DNA of 64,000 nt from an uncultured Cytophagaceae bacterium (lineage in GTDB: Bacteria > Bacteroidota > Bacteroidia > Cytophagales > Spirosomataceae). The stretch spans positions 1-64,000 of the forward strand of contig CAIZMB010000046.1 in assembly GCA_903933935.1 (NCBI GenBank), written 5' to 3'. Shown in pieces: positions 18,140-30,628 of the stretch (position 1 is the first letter of the stretch; each line of letters begins with the position of its first letter). Under the pieces are notes generated by a model, which did not search any database, was not told the origin of the DNA, and worked only from the letters and a program-made list of their open reading frames with translations. The position numbers and the translations under genes were made by a program.

Positions 18140-19918
18140 ATGGCTAAAGAATACGACCGTCGGAATCTCGACTTCCTTTTAAAGGAGGTTTTTGATAGTG
18201 CTTCCCTTTGTAAATATCCTCGCTTTGCGGATTATACACCTGACATGTTTGACATGTTATTGGATTCAGCTGATTTAATTGCCGAGAAATATTTGCGTCC
18301 CATTTATGTCGATTCGGATCGGAAGGCAGCTGAATTAGTGGATGGTGTGGTACAAGTGCATCCGGGAGTTGAGCCTTACATGAAGGAGATGGGCGAGTCG
18401 GGAATGATTGGTGTTACATTTGATCTTGAGCATGGGGGTCAGCAATTGCCATCATTAATAGGCGGGGCACATGAATTTATTCGGGGTGCTGCGCATAATT
18501 CAGTAGTAATGTTTACGGGTCTTTCTCATGGAGCAGCACATTTAATTGCGTCTTTTGGTTCAAAAGAATTAGCAGATAAATTTGTCCCTAACATGCTTTC
18601 TGGCAAATGGGCTGGTACGATGTGTTTAACTGAACCACAAGCAGGAAGCTCGTTGAACGACGTTACTACATCTGCCAAAGATTTAGGAGATGGAACGTAT
18701 TCCATTAAAGGTCAAAAAATATTTATTTCGGGAGGAGACAATCATTTTTCTGAAAACATCATTCACTTAGTTCTGGCTAGGTTGGAAGGTGCACCTGCAG
18801 GTACTAAAGGAATTTCTCTTTTTGTCGTGCCTAAAAAGCGAATCGAAAATGGCCAATTGGTTCAAAATGAGGTGGTTTCTTTAGGTGTCTACCATAAAAT
18901 GGGCCAAAAAGCTACACCGGCACTTCATTTATCCTTCGGAGATAAAGCAGCGTCAATTGGTTATTTAGTTGGCGAGCCCAATAAAGGCCTAAAATACATG
19001 TTTCAGATGATGAATGAGGCGCGAATCGGAGTGGGTATGGGTGGAGCCTATATTGCTTCTGCCGCATATCATTTCTCAAAGCAATATGCAAACGAAAGAT
19101 CTCAGGGTCGTTTATTGACCAATAAAGATCCCAATACTCCGCCGACTTTAATTAAAAATCATCCGGATGTGCAACGTATGTTGTATTTCCAAAAAGCTAT
19201 TGTCGAAGGATCCATGGGATTGCTTTTCCAATGTCTCCTTTGGGATGATTTAACTAAGTGTGCGGAAGGTGAGGAACAGTCGGAGGCCCAATTGTTATTA
19301 GATCTAATGACGACCGTCGCTAAAACGTATCCAGCTGAAATGGGAACATTAGCGGTCAACCAAGGACTTCAAGTACTAGGTGGTTATGGGTATACGGAAG
19401 ATTTTCCTTTGGAACAAATGGCAAGAGACGTACGGATTATGTCTATTTATGAAGGAACTACTGGAATTCATGGATTAACATTGTTAGGTAGAGGCATCCC
19501 TTCAAACAATGGTCAGGCGCTTCAAACCTTAGGGAAATGGATCGCAAAAGATATTGAATTAGGTAAATCTTCTGATTTGGTTACTAAATATGCGGATATT
19601 TTAGAAGCAGAAGTGGCCAATTTGACCAAGGTTACCATGCACAAATTAGGCATTGCGATGCAAGGAAAATTTGATATTTATTTGGCTGATTCCACATTAT
19701 ATATGGAATTGTTTGGTATAGTTACCGTGGCATGGCAATGGTTGAAGCAGGGAAATATAGCAGCTGCTGCCATAAAAGCAGGAGGCTTACGTGCAGATGA
19801 GCTAGCTTTTTACCAAGATAAAATTCATACGATGAAATTTTTCTTCCATTATGAGGTTCCTAAAACATTAGGTTTATCCAAACGATTAATGGACGATGAA
19901 ATATTAACTATTTTTTAA
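18140..19918 (+). CDS. Acyl-CoA dehydrogenase
   Basis: '[19 protein letters not shown]', '[30 protein letters not shown]'. Confidence 0.93.
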   Translation: MAKEYDRRNLDFLLKEVFDSASLCKYPRFADYTPDMFDMLLDSADLIAEKYLRPIYVDSDRKAAELVDGVVQVHPGVEPYMKEMGESGMIGVTFDLEHGGQQLPSLIGGAHEFIRGAAHNSVVMFTGLSHGAAHLIASFGSKELADKFVPNMLSGKWAGTMCLTEPQAGSSLNDVTTSAKDLGDGTYSIKGQKIFISGGDNHFSENIIHLVLARLEGAPAGTKGISLFVVPKKRIENGQLVQNEVVSLGVYHKMGQKATPALHLSFGDKAASIGYLVGEPNKGLKYMFQMMNEARIGVGMGGAYIASAAYHFSKQYANERSQGRLLTNKDPNTPPTLIKNHPDVQRMLYFQKAIVEGSMGLLFQCLLWDDLTKCAEGEEQSEAQLLLDLMTTVAKTYPAEMGTLAVNQGLQVLGGYGYTEDFPLEQMARDVRIMSIYEGTTGIHGLTLLGRGIPSNNGQALQTLGKWIAKDIELGKSSDLVTKYADILEAEVANLTKVTMHKLGIAMQGKFDIYLADSTLYMELFGIVTVAWQWLKQGNIAAAAIKAGGLRADELAFYQDKIHTMKFFFHYEVPKTLGLSKRLMDDEILTIF

Positions 19919-19941
19919 TTTATTTTCTAAAACAATCGATC

Positions 19942-21894
19942 ATGTTTAAAAATACATTAGTCATTTTATTTTTTGTGGCATTTTCTGCTTTGGGACAGAC
20001 TAAGTCGACTTATAATGCCTATGAATTATTTCATCCACTTTGGAATTATGGTCCTGCATCTTCGGCTCGTTCGGGTTCCGGTATTCCAGGCCCTACGTAT
20101 TGGCAAAACTCGGTAGACTATAAAATATCCGCATCTTTAGATGAAGAAGCTCGTAAAATATCGGGTGAGGTGGAGATGACTTATAAGAATAATTCTCCGG
20201 ATAAATTGCCTTTTTTATGGTTGCAATTAGACCAAAATTCATTCTCGACTAAATCGCGTGGAGGCAAAAGCACGCCAGTTTCAGGTGGAAGATTTGGTAA
20301 TATAGGTTTTGAGGGAGGATATCAAATTGAGAGTGTAATGGTAGATGGGAAACCAGCAAATTTTGTGGTGGACGACACGCGTATGCAAATTCGTTTGGCT
20401 CAACCCATGGCTGAAAAAGTGGGTATAGCCAAAATTAAAATCGTTTATTCGTTTAAGTCTCCGGCGAATGGCCATGACCGAATGGGTATTCAAGAAACTA
20501 AAAATGGTGCTATTTTCACCGTGGCCCAATGGTTTCCAAGGATGTGCGTATATGACGATATAGAGGGTTGGAATGTCCTGCCATATTTAGGCGCGGGTGA
20601 ATTTTATTTGGAATATGGAAATTTCGAGTATTCCATTAATGTACCGGCTTCACATATCGTAGTAGGATCGGGAGAACTTGTTAATCCATCGGAAGTGTAT
20701 ACCGCAGACCAAGTGAAAAAATGGGCTTTGGCGGCACAGTCTGAAACTACCGTGGTGATTCGGTCTGCTGAGGAGGTATTAAATCCCGCTTCAAGGCCAT
20801 CGAAAGACCGTTTAACTTGGAAATTCAAATGTTTAAATGCCCGTGATGTCGCTTTTGCCACTTCAAAATCATTTATTTTAGACGCAGCTAGAATCAATTT
20901 ACCAAGTGGTAAAAAATCCATGGCTGTTTCTGTTTATCCTGTGGAGTCCAACGGGCAAAATGCTTGGGGACGTTCAACGGAATATGTGAAAGCGTCGATT
21001 GAATATTATTCAAATTGGCTTTACGAATATACCTATCCGGTAGCGACGAATGTGGCGGGTATCGTTTCGGGTATGGAATATCCTGGGATTATCTTTTGTG
21101 GCTACCGTGATCAAACGCGTGCGCTGATGGGAGTTACAGATCATGAGTTTGGGCACAACTGGTTTCCAATGATTGTAGGTTCAAATGAGCGTAAGTTTCC
21201 TTGGATGGATGAAGGTTTTAATACATTCATTAATTTTTATTCCATGGACGCCTTTAATAAAGGAGAGTTTAAAAGTCAGAAAATGGATATGCATCAAATA
21301 GCCCCTAGAATGTTTAGGGAATATGCGGATCCCATTATTTCGATTCCTGATGTCATTCAACCCATGAATTTAGGTTGGGAAGCCTATAATAAACCAGGCA
21401 TAGGTTTAAAGATTTTACGTGAAAATATCTTAGGTGCGGATCGTTTTGATTATGCGTTTAAGAACTATATCAAGCATTGGGCATTCAAGCATCCTACGCC
21501 ACTCGACTTTTTTAAGGCGATGGAAGATGGCGCGGGCGAAGATTTGGGTTGGTTTTGGAAATCTTGGTTTTACGAATTGTGGCGTCTAGATCAATCGGTG
21601 AAGGATGTGGATTACATCGAACAAGACCCAGCAAAAGGAGCCTTAATTACCATTGAAAACATGGAAAAGATGGCCATGCCAGCTGTGGTGGATGTGGAAT
21701 TAGTTAGTGGGGCGAAAGAACGTTTTACTTTTCCTGTTGAAATTTGGCAAAGAGGAAGTTCTTGGACCTTTAGAACGTCAACGACCATTCCCATCAAGTC
21801 AGTGACGATTGATCCAGATCATGTGTTCCCCGATATCAATAGTAAAAATGATATTTGGAGGCCTACCGTTTTTAGAGCACCTAGAGGAAATTAG
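19942..21894 (+). CDS. M1 family metallopeptidase
   Basis: Signal peptide; zinc motif '[31 protein letters not shown]'. Confidence 0.92.
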   Translation: MFKNTLVILFFVAFSALGQTKSTYNAYELFHPLWNYGPASSARSGSGIPGPTYWQNSVDYKISASLDEEARKISGEVEMTYKNNSPDKLPFLWLQLDQNSFSTKSRGGKSTPVSGGRFGNIGFEGGYQIESVMVDGKPANFVVDDTRMQIRLAQPMAEKVGIAKIKIVYSFKSPANGHDRMGIQETKNGAIFTVAQWFPRMCVYDDIEGWNVLPYLGAGEFYLEYGNFEYSINVPASHIVVGSGELVNPSEVYTADQVKKWALAAQSETTVVIRSAEEVLNPASRPSKDRLTWKFKCLNARDVAFATSKSFILDAARINLPSGKKSMAVSVYPVESNGQNAWGRSTEYVKASIEYYSNWLYEYTYPVATNVAGIVSGMEYPGIIFCGYRDQTRALMGVTDHEFGHNWFPMIVGSNERKFPWMDEGFNTFINFYSMDAFNKGEFKSQKMDMHQIAPRMFREYADPIISIPDVIQPMNLGWEAYNKPGIGLKILRENILGADRFDYAFKNYIKHWAFKHPTPLDFFKAMEDGAGEDLGWFWKSWFYELWRLDQSVKDVDYIEQDPAKGALITIENMEKMAMPAVVDVELVSGAKERFTFPVEIWQRGSSWTFRTSTTIPIKSVTIDPDHVFPDINSKNDIWRPTVFRAPRGN

Positions 21895-21936
21895 CCAACC
21901 GTAAATTTTCCTTTTTTGGGTTGAATTCAAAATTCA

Positions 21937-21981
21937 ATACCGACGTAGCCATATTTTTGTGAGCTAGGTCGGTATTTTTTT
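21937..21981 (+). terminator. Intrinsic terminator after the M1 peptidase
   Basis: ATACCGACgTAGC...GCTAgGTCGGTATTTTTTT. Confidence 0.85.
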
Positions 21982-22180
21982 AATCTTTTTTTCTAAATAA
22001 ATTTTATAGTATTATTTGAAGTTTAATTACCATTTAATCACTTATTTTTATGACTATTCACATATGAATGGATCACTATTCTCTTTGAAAAAGTGCCTTT
22101 AATTAGTTTAAAAGCATTTATTTGCGAATGAAAAGTTTTTTTTTAAAAAAAGCCTTTATATCTTCACCCAATTAAAGTCG

Positions 22181-25100
22181 ATGAATTTAACTATTATGTC
22201 GACTAAACATCTAAAAAACCATTTTATGAAATCAAACTTTTACCGCAGCAAGTTTCTGTACTTGCTGGCCTTTCTGCTCTCTAGTTCTTGGGTAGCATTT
22301 GGCCAAAATCAAACTATTACAGGTAAAGTGACCGATGAAAAAGGCGAGGCCTTGATCGGAGTAAACATCATCGTTAAGGAGACCAATAAAGGAACCTCGA
22401 CGAATGCAGATGGAAAGTATAGTCTTTCTGTACCTGGTAGTTCTAGTAAAATCATTTTTACTTTTGTGAGTTATGAAAGTAAAGAAGTGACCGTAGGGAA
22501 TCAAAGCATAATCAATGTTTCTCTTAATCCTGATGCAAAAAGCCTTTCTGAGGTAGTTGTCGTAGGTTACGGTGTTCAGAAAAAGGCGACGGTTTCTGGA
22601 TCAGTTGTATCCGTTAAAGGATCAGACTTACAGAAATCGCCGAGTGTTAACTTAAGTAATTCACTTGCTGGTCGTATGGCTGGGGTAGTTGCGGTTAACC
22701 GTTCTGGAGAACCAGGTTATGATGGATCATCTATTCGTATCCGTGGTGCTAACACCTTGAATAACAATGATGCCTTGATCGTAATTGACGGTATTCCAAA
22801 TCGTTCGGGAGGTTTAGACCGTATTAACCCTGCTGATATTGAGACGATCTCTGTTTTAAAAGATGCATCAGCAGCTATTTACGGTGCTCGTGCAGCGAAT
22901 GGAGTTATCTTGATTACCACGAAAAAAGGAAAAACAGGAAAGCCAGAGTTGTCTTATTCATTCAACCAAGGTTTTGCTGATCCTACCGTTATCCCTAAAT
23001 TAACTAATGCTGCACAATACGTAGGTATGTTAAATGATTTGGATATCTATCAATTACCAACAAACCAATGGAGTGCGGCAACTGCTGCGTATAAAGCTAC
23101 AGGGGTTTATAATGGTAGAAAGGCTCCTTATAGCCCAACTGACATTCAAAAATATGCTGATGGGTCTGATCCATGGCTTTACCCGAATACAGATTGGTAC
23201 AAGTCGACTTTAAAATCATGGTCACCTCAGTCTCGTCACAATGTTCAAATGAGTGGGGGTAGCGAGAATATTAAGTACCTAGCTTCTTTAGGTTACCAAA
23301 ATCAAGATGCATTTTATAAAAATTCGGCTACTGGATTTGAGCAATACGATTTGCGTTTGAATTTAGATGCAAAGATTAATGAAAATGTGAATTTATCTAT
23401 TGGTATTTTAGGTCGTGAAGAATTTCGTAGATTCCCAACTAAGCCTGCCGGTGCAATTTTCAGGATGCAAATGAGAGGTAAACCTCAGGAACAAGCATTT
23501 TGGCCAAACGGCTTACCGGGTCCTGATATTGAAAATGGTGAAAATCCAGTGGTTATCACAACCAACCTAACAGGTTATGACCATGATAAGCAAAGTTATT
23601 TCCAAACGAATGGACAGTTAGACGTTAAAATTCCTTGGATTCAAGGGTTGAAATTAACAGGTACAGCTGCGATAGATAAGCGTTTCCGTGCGACTAAGCG
23701 TTGGGAGACACCATGGACTCTTTATCAAAAAGGAAGTGGTTTTGAAGCAGATGGTAAAACACCAACGTTGGTGGCATCTAAGCGTGGACCTGCAGAGCCT
23801 CGCTTAACATTAGGTGATGAAAATCAATTAAATGTTTTATTAGGAGCTATCGCTACTTATGAGCGTAAATTTAACGCTCACGGTATTACGGTATTAGCTG
23901 GAACGAATAGAGAAACCATTAATGGAGATAACTTCAATGCGTATCGTCGTTTCTTCATTTCCCCAGCTTTAGATCAAATATTTGCCGGAGGAGATTTAGA
24001 GAAAAATAATGGTGGTGGTGCTTATGAGCGTGCACGTTTGAACTATTTTGGTCGTGTGGCTTATAACTTCAAAGAAAAGTATTTAGCTGAATTCTTATGG
24101 CGTTATGATGGATCTGATATTTTCCCTGAGGCTACTCGCTATGGTTTTTTCCCAGGCGGTATGTTAGGCTGGGTGATGTCGGAAGAAAGTTTCATCAAAG
24201 ATCAGTTACCTGTAATCAATTTCTTGAAATTGAGAGGTTCATGGGGACAAATGGGTAATGACCAAATTGCGACTTACCAGTATTTATCTACCTATGGATT
24301 TAGAAGTTACATCATTGGTAACGTAGAAACAAAAACTTTATTTGAGACTAAAATTCCGAACACGAACATTCAGTGGGAGGTGGCTACTAACTCGGATATT
24401 GGTTTAGAAGGTTCATTATTCAATGATAAGGTTACTTTTGAGATGGATTATTTCTATAACAAGCGTACGGATATCCTTTGGGTTAAAAACGCTTCTGTTC
24501 CTCAGTCGACAGGTTTGACTTTACCAGCTCAAAATATTGGAGAAGTAGAAAACTCAGGTTTTGACTTTACAATAGGATATCGCAATCAAATTGGTGATTT
24601 CAAATACAATGTAGGTTTAAACGGAGGTTATGCTAAGAATAAGATTTTATTCTGGGATGAGGCACCAGGTGCGCCAGAATGGCAACGTTCTACGGGTAGA
24701 CCGATGAATACCTTCGTAGCTTACCAATATGATGGGGTATTTAAGGATCAAGCGGATATCGATGCAACAACGATAAGCTATAAAGCTCTCGTGAATACTT
24801 TGCGTCCAGGAGATATGAAATACAAGGATTGGAATGGGGATGGAAAAATTACTCCAGATGATGCGGTTCGTAACGACTTCACTCAATTACCATTGTTCCA
24901 AGGAGGTTTGAATTTCGGAGCTACTTATAAGAATTTTGATTTAACGATCTTATTTCAAGGAGCAGCAGGGGCGATGCAATACGTAAGTGCGGGTGAAATG
25001 GGAAATATTGGTAATTATTTAACTGATATTTATGAAAACCGCTGGACGGTAGAAAACCCTAGTAGCGTACATCCTCGTATTGCTAACCGTAATGATCAAT

Positions 25101-25354
25101 ATTTTTCAGCTAACAACACATATTGGTTGAGAAGTTCAGATTACATTCGTTTGAAAAACTTTGAAATCGGATATAATCTTCCTGAAACATTATTGAGTAA
25201 AATTGGTTTAAAGAACGCTAGGTTATATACCAATGGTCTGAATATGTTTACATGGGATAAGTTGAAAGTATTCGATCCAGAAACTGTGAGCTCTACAGGC
25301 CAGTATTACCCACAATCTAAGATTATAAATTTAGGATTAACAGCAACGTTTTAA
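22181..25354 (+). CDS. SusC/RagA family TonB-linked outer membrane protein
   Basis: Signal peptide, carboxypeptidase-regulatory-like domain 'ITGKVTDEKGEALIGVNI', plug 'EVVVVGYGVQKK', 'VLKDASAAIYGARAANGVILITTKKG'. Likely start is the later Met (MKSNFYRSK, about 22226). Confidence 0.96.
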   Translation: MNLTIMSTKHLKNHFMKSNFYRSKFLYLLAFLLSSSWVAFGQNQTITGKVTDEKGEALIGVNIIVKETNKGTSTNADGKYSLSVPGSSSKIIFTFVSYESKEVTVGNQSIINVSLNPDAKSLSEVVVVGYGVQKKATVSGSVVSVKGSDLQKSPSVNLSNSLAGRMAGVVAVNRSGEPGYDGSSIRIRGANTLNNNDALIVIDGIPNRSGGLDRINPADIETISVLKDASAAIYGARAANGVILITTKKGKTGKPELSYSFNQGFADPTVIPKLTNAAQYVGMLNDLDIYQLPTNQWSAATAAYKATGVYNGRKAPYSPTDIQKYADGSDPWLYPNTDWYKSTLKSWSPQSRHNVQMSGGSENIKYLASLGYQNQDAFYKNSATGFEQYDLRLNLDAKINENVNLSIGILGREEFRRFPTKPAGAIFRMQMRGKPQEQAFWPNGLPGPDIENGENPVVITTNLTGYDHDKQSYFQTNGQLDVKIPWIQGLKLTGTAAIDKRFRATKRWETPWTLYQKGSGFEADGKTPTLVASKRGPAEPRLTLGDENQLNVLLGAIATYERKFNAHGITVLAGTNRETINGDNFNAYRRFFISPALDQIFAGGDLEKNNGGGAYERARLNYFGRVAYNFKEKYLAEFLWRYDGSDIFPEATRYGFFPGGMLGWVMSEESFIKDQLPVINFLKLRGSWGQMGNDQIATYQYLSTYGFRSYIIGNVETKTLFETKIPNTNIQWEVATNSDIGLEGSLFNDKVTFEMDYFYNKRTDILWVKNASVPQSTGLTLPAQNIGEVENSGFDFTIGYRNQIGDFKYNVGLNGGYAKNKILFWDEAPGAPEWQRSTGRPMNTFVAYQYDGVFKDQADIDATTISYKALVNTLRPGDMKYKDWNGDGKITPDDAVRNDFTQLPLFQGGLNFGATYKNFDLTILFQGAAGAMQYVSAGEMGNIGNYLTDIYENRWTVENPSSVHPRIANRNDQYFSANNTYWLRSSDYIRLKNFEIGYNLPETLLSKIGLKNARLYTNGLNMFTWDKLKVFDPETVSSTGQYYPQSKIINLGLTATF

Positions 25355-25373
25355 TTATTAACTAGACAAAACA

Positions 25374-27221
25374 ATGAAAAAAAGATATGTAATCATTGCG
25401 CTATCGGTTTTTGGCACTGTCTTCACGAGCTGTAATGACAGTTTTGTTAACACAAAACCTTTAGATCAACTTTCTGAATCTGTTGTTTGGACAGATCCAA
25501 GCTTGGCAGAAGCCTTTGTAACTGAACTCTACGGAGGTTTAGGTAATGGAGGTTTTGATGAGCAGATGTTGGCTTCCTTGACGGATGAAGCATCCTTTAC
25601 GCACCCAGGTCGTAACATTACTACAATCACTGAATCACGTTCAAATCCTGCCGATCCAGGTTGGATTAACGGAACCTTAAGCTGGCAACAAATGTATATT
25701 CGTATACGTGCTTGTAACGTGGCTTTAGAAAACTTGAAAAAGGCAACTACTTTTCCTAAAGCTACTGTCGATCGATTGAATGGAGAGGCTAAGTTCATGC
25801 GAGCTTACTATTACCATCAATTAGTTCGTTATTATGGGGGTGTTCCTCTCGTAGATAAATCATTCTCATTATCTGATACTGAATTCTTGTCGAAAAGAAA
25901 CACGATGAAAGAGTGTATCGCTTTTATTGAGAAGGAATGTGATGAGTCTGCTGCTTTATTGACTGGAACTATGGCTGCGGGACGTGCTTCTAGAGCAGCT
26001 GCATTAGCATTAAAATCTCGTATTTTAATCTATGCAGCTAGTGATTTATATGATGCGAGTACGGCTAAGTCTAAATCTGCTGCGATGGCAGCTTACACAA
26101 ATCCTGAGTTTGTTGCTTTTGTAGACGGTTCTCGTACTGAGCGCTGGACTAAAGCTAAGAATGCAGCTAAAGCTGTATTAGATTTGCCAGGTTTCGGTAA
26201 TAAATTGAATTTATCTGAGCCCGCATCTAAAGATGATGGAACGACAAATTATATGAACAACTCTTTATCCAGAAATGGTGGAGAGAAAGAATTAATTTTT
26301 GCTCGTTATTTCATCAATGCCAAAGCTGAGAATGGTGGACGTATTGGTTTGTTTAACGGACCTAATGGATACAACAACTGGGCTGGAAATGCACCGATTC
26401 AAAATTTCGTAGATGATTATGAAATGATGGATGGTACTAAGTTTTCATGGTCTAAGCCTGATCATTCGGCTGCTCCCTATGTAAATCGTGATCCTCGTTT
26501 CTACGCTACTTTAATGTATGATGGTTCTTCTTGGAAGCCTCGTTCAGCGAGTGCAGCTCCAAAAGATCCATTTAATCAAATACAAACTGGACAGTATGAG
26601 ATTATGTCAGGTTCTAATAAGGTGGCTTATTTTGGTTTAGATACGCGTAAAAGTTCAATCGAAGACTGGAACGGAAGTTATACGGGATATTACTTCCGTA
26701 AATTTACAGACCCTAATCCAGCGATTGTTGACCAAAATACTTGGCAACAAATTCCTTGGCCTTTCTTCCGCTATACAGAAGCCGTGTTGAATTATGTGGA
26801 GGCTTGTATTGAGTTAGGTGAAGATGCTGAAGCGCGTGCTTGGTTGAACAAAGTTCGTTTCCGTTCAGGTATGCCTGCTATTACAGAGAGCGGTGATGCT
26901 TTACGTCAACGTTATCGCAATGAGCGTCGCATTGAAATGGCTTTCGAGGAGCAAAGATATCATGATGCGCGTCGTTGGATGATTGCAGGTTCTACCTTAG
27001 GTAATAAAGTTCAAATCATTAACGTGATTGGTACTTTGAAGCCAGGAAAAACGGTTACACTTTATCGTTATGATCCTACTAGCTACGATTATCAATATAA
27101 AGTAGTTCCTATGGATCCAGGTAAAGAAAACCGCGCTTGGGGAGATAAGATGTATTTCTTACCTATCCATCGTGACGAAATGAACCGTAACAAAAATTTG
27201 GTTCAGAATCCTGGATATTAA
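25374..27221 (+). CDS. RagB/SusD family nutrient-binding lipoprotein
   Basis: Lipobox 'FTSC', 'RAYYYHQLVRYYGGVPLVDK', C-terminal 'NERRIEMAFEEQRYHDARRW...FLPIHRDEMNRNKNLVQNPGY'. Confidence 0.96.
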   Translation: MKKRYVIIALSVFGTVFTSCNDSFVNTKPLDQLSESVVWTDPSLAEAFVTELYGGLGNGGFDEQMLASLTDEASFTHPGRNITTITESRSNPADPGWINGTLSWQQMYIRIRACNVALENLKKATTFPKATVDRLNGEAKFMRAYYYHQLVRYYGGVPLVDKSFSLSDTEFLSKRNTMKECIAFIEKECDESAALLTGTMAAGRASRAAALALKSRILIYAASDLYDASTAKSKSAAMAAYTNPEFVAFVDGSRTERWTKAKNAAKAVLDLPGFGNKLNLSEPASKDDGTTNYMNNSLSRNGGEKELIFARYFINAKAENGGRIGLFNGPNGYNNWAGNAPIQNFVDDYEMMDGTKFSWSKPDHSAAPYVNRDPRFYATLMYDGSSWKPRSASAAPKDPFNQIQTGQYEIMSGSNKVAYFGLDTRKSSIEDWNGSYTGYYFRKFTDPNPAIVDQNTWQQIPWPFFRYTEAVLNYVEACIELGEDAEARAWLNKVRFRSGMPAITESGDALRQRYRNERRIEMAFEEQRYHDARRWMIAGSTLGNKVQIINVIGTLKPGKTVTLYRYDPTSYDYQYKVVPMDPGKENRAWGDKMYFLPIHRDEMNRNKNLVQNPGY

Positions 27222-27235
27222 TCCAAATTAATTTT

Positions 27236-27279
27236 AAAGGAAATGGGGAAGTTTAACGACTTTCCCATTTCCTTTTTTT
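27236..27279 (+). terminator. Intrinsic terminator after susD
   Basis: AAAGGAAATGGGgAAGT-ttaacg-ACTTtCCCATTTCCTTTTTTT. Confidence 0.88.
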
Positions 27280-27301
27280 ATTTTTAGCATAAAAATCTTT
27301 C

Positions 27302-30300
27302 GTGCCAAAATACTACCTGTTATTTTCTTTATTGTTTCTTTTGGGATGCCAAAAATCCAAAGAATCTGTAGAGGTCTCCGAACCTCAATTGTTTTCCTTA
27401 TTAAGTCCGGAACAAACCCAAGTTAATTTTCAAAACAACATTCAAGAAGGTTTAAACACGAATGTCCTCATGTATGAATATTTTTACAATGGGGGCGGAG
27501 TAGCTACAGGTGACCTCAATGGAGACGGAAAAGAAGACATGTACTTTTCCAGTAACATGGAGGCTAATCATTTATATATTAATGAAGGCAATTTGAAATT
27601 TAAGGAGGTGGCGCTTCAGGCTGGCGTGGCGGGCCGACCAGGTCCCTGGAAGACTGGGGTAAGCTTTGTGGATATAAATGGGGATAATAAATTAGACATT
27701 TACCTATGTTATTCTGGAAATTTACCGCCAGATAAAAAAAGAAATTCTTTATTTGTGAATCAGGGAAATGATCCTGCTGGCATCCCTTTATTCAAAGATG
27801 AGGCTGCACGCTATGGCTTAGATAGTCCTTCTAATAGTACGCATGCTGTATTTTTCGATTATGATCGAGATCAAGATCTTGACATGATTTTAGTTAACCA
27901 CAATCCAAAATCATTGCCAGTTTTGGATGAATCGAGTACCACCGATTTATTAAGTAATCCTGATGAGAATTCAGGGATACAGTTTTTTGTCAACCCTGGC
28001 AAAGGAGGAAAATTCATCAATCAAACAAAAGCATTAGGAATTCAGAGTTCCACACTTTCCTATGGCTTAGCCGTAGGGATTTCAGATGTCAATCAAGACG
28101 GTTGGCCCGATTTTTATGTCTCCAACGATTACACCATACCCGATTTTCTCTATATCAATCAGGCGGGTAAATCATTTACCAATACCATTAATTTAAGCAT
28201 CGGCCACATGTCCCATTTTTCTATGGGGAACGATATTGCCGATGTCAATAACGATTTAATGCCCGATATTTTTACGTTAGATATGTTGCCCGAAGATAAT
28301 CTTAGGCAAAAGCTTTTGATGTCCCCCGATAATTATGAAAAGTATGATTTCAATTTAAAGGTTGGTTTTGGACATCAAATCATGCGCAATATGCTCCAAT
28401 TGAATTTGGGTCAAAATGCATCTGGTAACACGATGTTTTCAGAAGTGGGCCAATTGGCCGGAATATCCAATACGGACTGGAGCTGGAGTGCCTTGTTTGC
28501 CGACTACGACAATGATGGTTGGAAAGATCTTTTTGTATCTAACGGATATTTAAGAGATTATACCAATTTAGATTTTCTGAAGTACATGGGAGACTATGTT
28601 CAAAATAATCAAAATTCGATTCAAAGGGAGAATGTCCTAGAGCTAGTGCAAAAAATGCCTGCTTCCAATGTGTCCAATTATATTTTTAAAAATAAAAAGG
28701 ATGCGACTTTTAAAAATGTAACGGCCGACTGGGGTTTGGAAATGCCGACCAATAGCAATGGGGCCGCTTATGCAGATTTAGATGGGGACGGTGATCTGGA
28801 GCTAATTGTCAATAACATCAATAAGCCTGCTTCTATTTATGAGAATAAAAGCAACGAAGTTTATCAAGAAAACAAGTCTATTTCAATTGATTTACATGGG
28901 TTAGGCGAAAATACGAAAGGTGCCGGCGCAAGCGTAAGCGTCTTTCAAAATGGCCAAGCCCAAGTTGTTTATGCCAATATGTATCGAGGATATCAATCCA
29001 GTATGAGCCCTCGCCTGCACGTAGGATTAGGGAATACGCCTAAGATTGATTCAGTCAAAGTGCTTTGGAATTCAGGTAAATCTCAAACGCTTAAGGGCAT
29101 TAAAGAAGTTAAAAACATTTCTTTTTTTGAGAAAGATGCCAAGCTCATTCAAACGAAAGAGCTTGAAAATAAATCGTATTTCGTTAGCGCCGAACCCTTA
29201 ATTCAAAACCCTGGAGCGAATCCGGTGAATGATTTTAAGCGACAAACGCAATTGGTCAATCCCTTGTCTTTTGTGGGCCCCGTTTTAAAATCTACCGATG
29301 TTAATCAAGACGGTCTTTCCGATATTTTTGTAGGCGCTTCACAAGGAAAACCTGCTCATTTATTTCTCCAGCAAAAAGGGGGCCAATTTAAATCTGTTGG
29401 CTTGTCTGGTTCTGAGGGATTTGAAGACTCAGATGCTTTGTTCGTGGATGTGGATGCTGACGGAGATGTCGATTTATATGTGGCTAGTGGCGGTTATGCT
29501 AATTTGGAACCTACGTCTACTTATTTGCAAGATCGGATTTATTTGAATGATGGAAAGGGCAATTTCTCTTTATCTAAAAACAAATTACCTAATCCAAATG
29601 GTTCTCACTCATGCGTCACTAGGATTGATTTAAATGCGGATAAATTACCTGATTTATTTGTGGGTGCTCGGGTCATTCCAGGCCAATATCCCCAAGTTCC
29701 CCAGAGCCAATTATTGTTAAATCAAGGGAATGGTAAATTTTTGGATGTAAGTATAAATTATCCAGAGATTCAATCGATAGGCATGGTCACAGATGCTGAA
29801 TTTAAAGATTTGAATGGAGACCAGAAATCTGAATTGATCATTATTGGTGAGTTTATGCCTTTACAAATTTTCAATTTTGACAAAGGTAAATCGATAAATG
29901 TCACGAAGACATTTTTTGATGAATCCCCTTCAGGCTTATGGAATACGCTAATGATTGAGGATTTAAATAAAGATGGGAAGTTTGAATTATTAGTGGGTAA
30001 CCAAGGATTAAACTCTCAATATAAGGCTTCTATTGCAGAACCTATGGAGTTATATGTGAAAGATTTTGATTCCAATGGATCTGTTGAGCCGATTTTAACT
30101 ACGTATGTGAAAGGCATTAAAGTGCCATTTTTAACAAGAGATGAATTATTGGAACAGATCTCTATGATGCGTCCTCGATTTACAGATTATCAAAGTTTTG
30201 CCGAGGCCAAGCTCTCAGACATTTTTACCGAGGATGAATTAAAAGACGCTAAAATTTACCAAGCCACTGAATTAAAAACATCTTTATTTAGTCTAAATGC

Positions 30301-30628
30301 TGGAGGTAAATACGAATCTAAACCTTTGCCTTCTATCGTTCAGTCTTCGCCCATTTTTGCTTTTCAAATGGCAGATGTGAATGCAGATGGACATTTAGAT
30401 ATAGTCATGGCGGGCAATGTCAATCATGCAAAATTGCGAATAGGGAAAATGGATTCCAATTATGGACTTTTGTTGCTGGGGGATGGCCAATTGAATTTTA
30501 AGTTGGTGCCGCAAAAAAAGACTGGTTTTTGGCTGAAAGGTGATGTAAGGTCCATGTTGAAAGTGGAGGATCATTGGTATTTTGGTATTAATTCAGTGGG
30601 TGTGGAATCCTATAAAATGCTGAAATGA
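27302..30628 (+). CDS. VCBS/FG-GAP repeat lipoprotein with ASPIC/UnbV domain (CRTAC1-like)
   Basis: Lipobox 'LLGC', many DxNxDG repeats (DLNGDGKEDMYF, DVNQDGWPDFYV...), UnbV-like 'GAGASVSVFQNGQAQVVYANMYRGYQSSMSPRLHVGLG'; GTG start. Confidence 0.92.
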   Translation: MPKYYLLFSLLFLLGCQKSKESVEVSEPQLFSLLSPEQTQVNFQNNIQEGLNTNVLMYEYFYNGGGVATGDLNGDGKEDMYFSSNMEANHLYINEGNLKFKEVALQAGVAGRPGPWKTGVSFVDINGDNKLDIYLCYSGNLPPDKKRNSLFVNQGNDPAGIPLFKDEAARYGLDSPSNSTHAVFFDYDRDQDLDMILVNHNPKSLPVLDESSTTDLLSNPDENSGIQFFVNPGKGGKFINQTKALGIQSSTLSYGLAVGISDVNQDGWPDFYVSNDYTIPDFLYINQAGKSFTNTINLSIGHMSHFSMGNDIADVNNDLMPDIFTLDMLPEDNLRQKLLMSPDNYEKYDFNLKVGFGHQIMRNMLQLNLGQNASGNTMFSEVGQLAGISNTDWSWSALFADYDNDGWKDLFVSNGYLRDYTNLDFLKYMGDYVQNNQNSIQRENVLELVQKMPASNVSNYIFKNKKDATFKNVTADWGLEMPTNSNGAAYADLDGDGDLELIVNNINKPASIYENKSNEVYQENKSISIDLHGLGENTKGAGASVSVFQNGQAQVVYANMYRGYQSSMSPRLHVGLGNTPKIDSVKVLWNSGKSQTLKGIKEVKNISFFEKDAKLIQTKELENKSYFVSAEPLIQNPGANPVNDFKRQTQLVNPLSFVGPVLKSTDVNQDGLSDIFVGASQGKPAHLFLQQKGGQFKSVGLSGSEGFEDSDALFVDVDADGDVDLYVASGGYANLEPTSTYLQDRIYLNDGKGNFSLSKNKLPNPNGSHSCVTRIDLNADKLPDLFVGARVIPGQYPQVPQSQLLLNQGNGKFLDVSINYPEIQSIGMVTDAEFKDLNGDQKSELIIIGEFMPLQIFNFDKGKSINVTKTFFDESPSGLWNTLMIEDLNKDGKFELLVGNQGLNSQYKASIAEPMELYVKDFDSNGSVEPILTTYVKGIKVPFLTRDELLEQISMMRPRFTDYQSFAEAKLSDIFTEDELKDAKIYQATELKTSLFSLNAGGKYESKPLPSIVQSSPIFAFQMADVNADGHLDIVMAGNVNHAKLRIGKMDSNYGLLLLGDGQLNFKLVPQKKTGFWLKGDVRSMLKVEDHWYFGINSVGVESYKMLK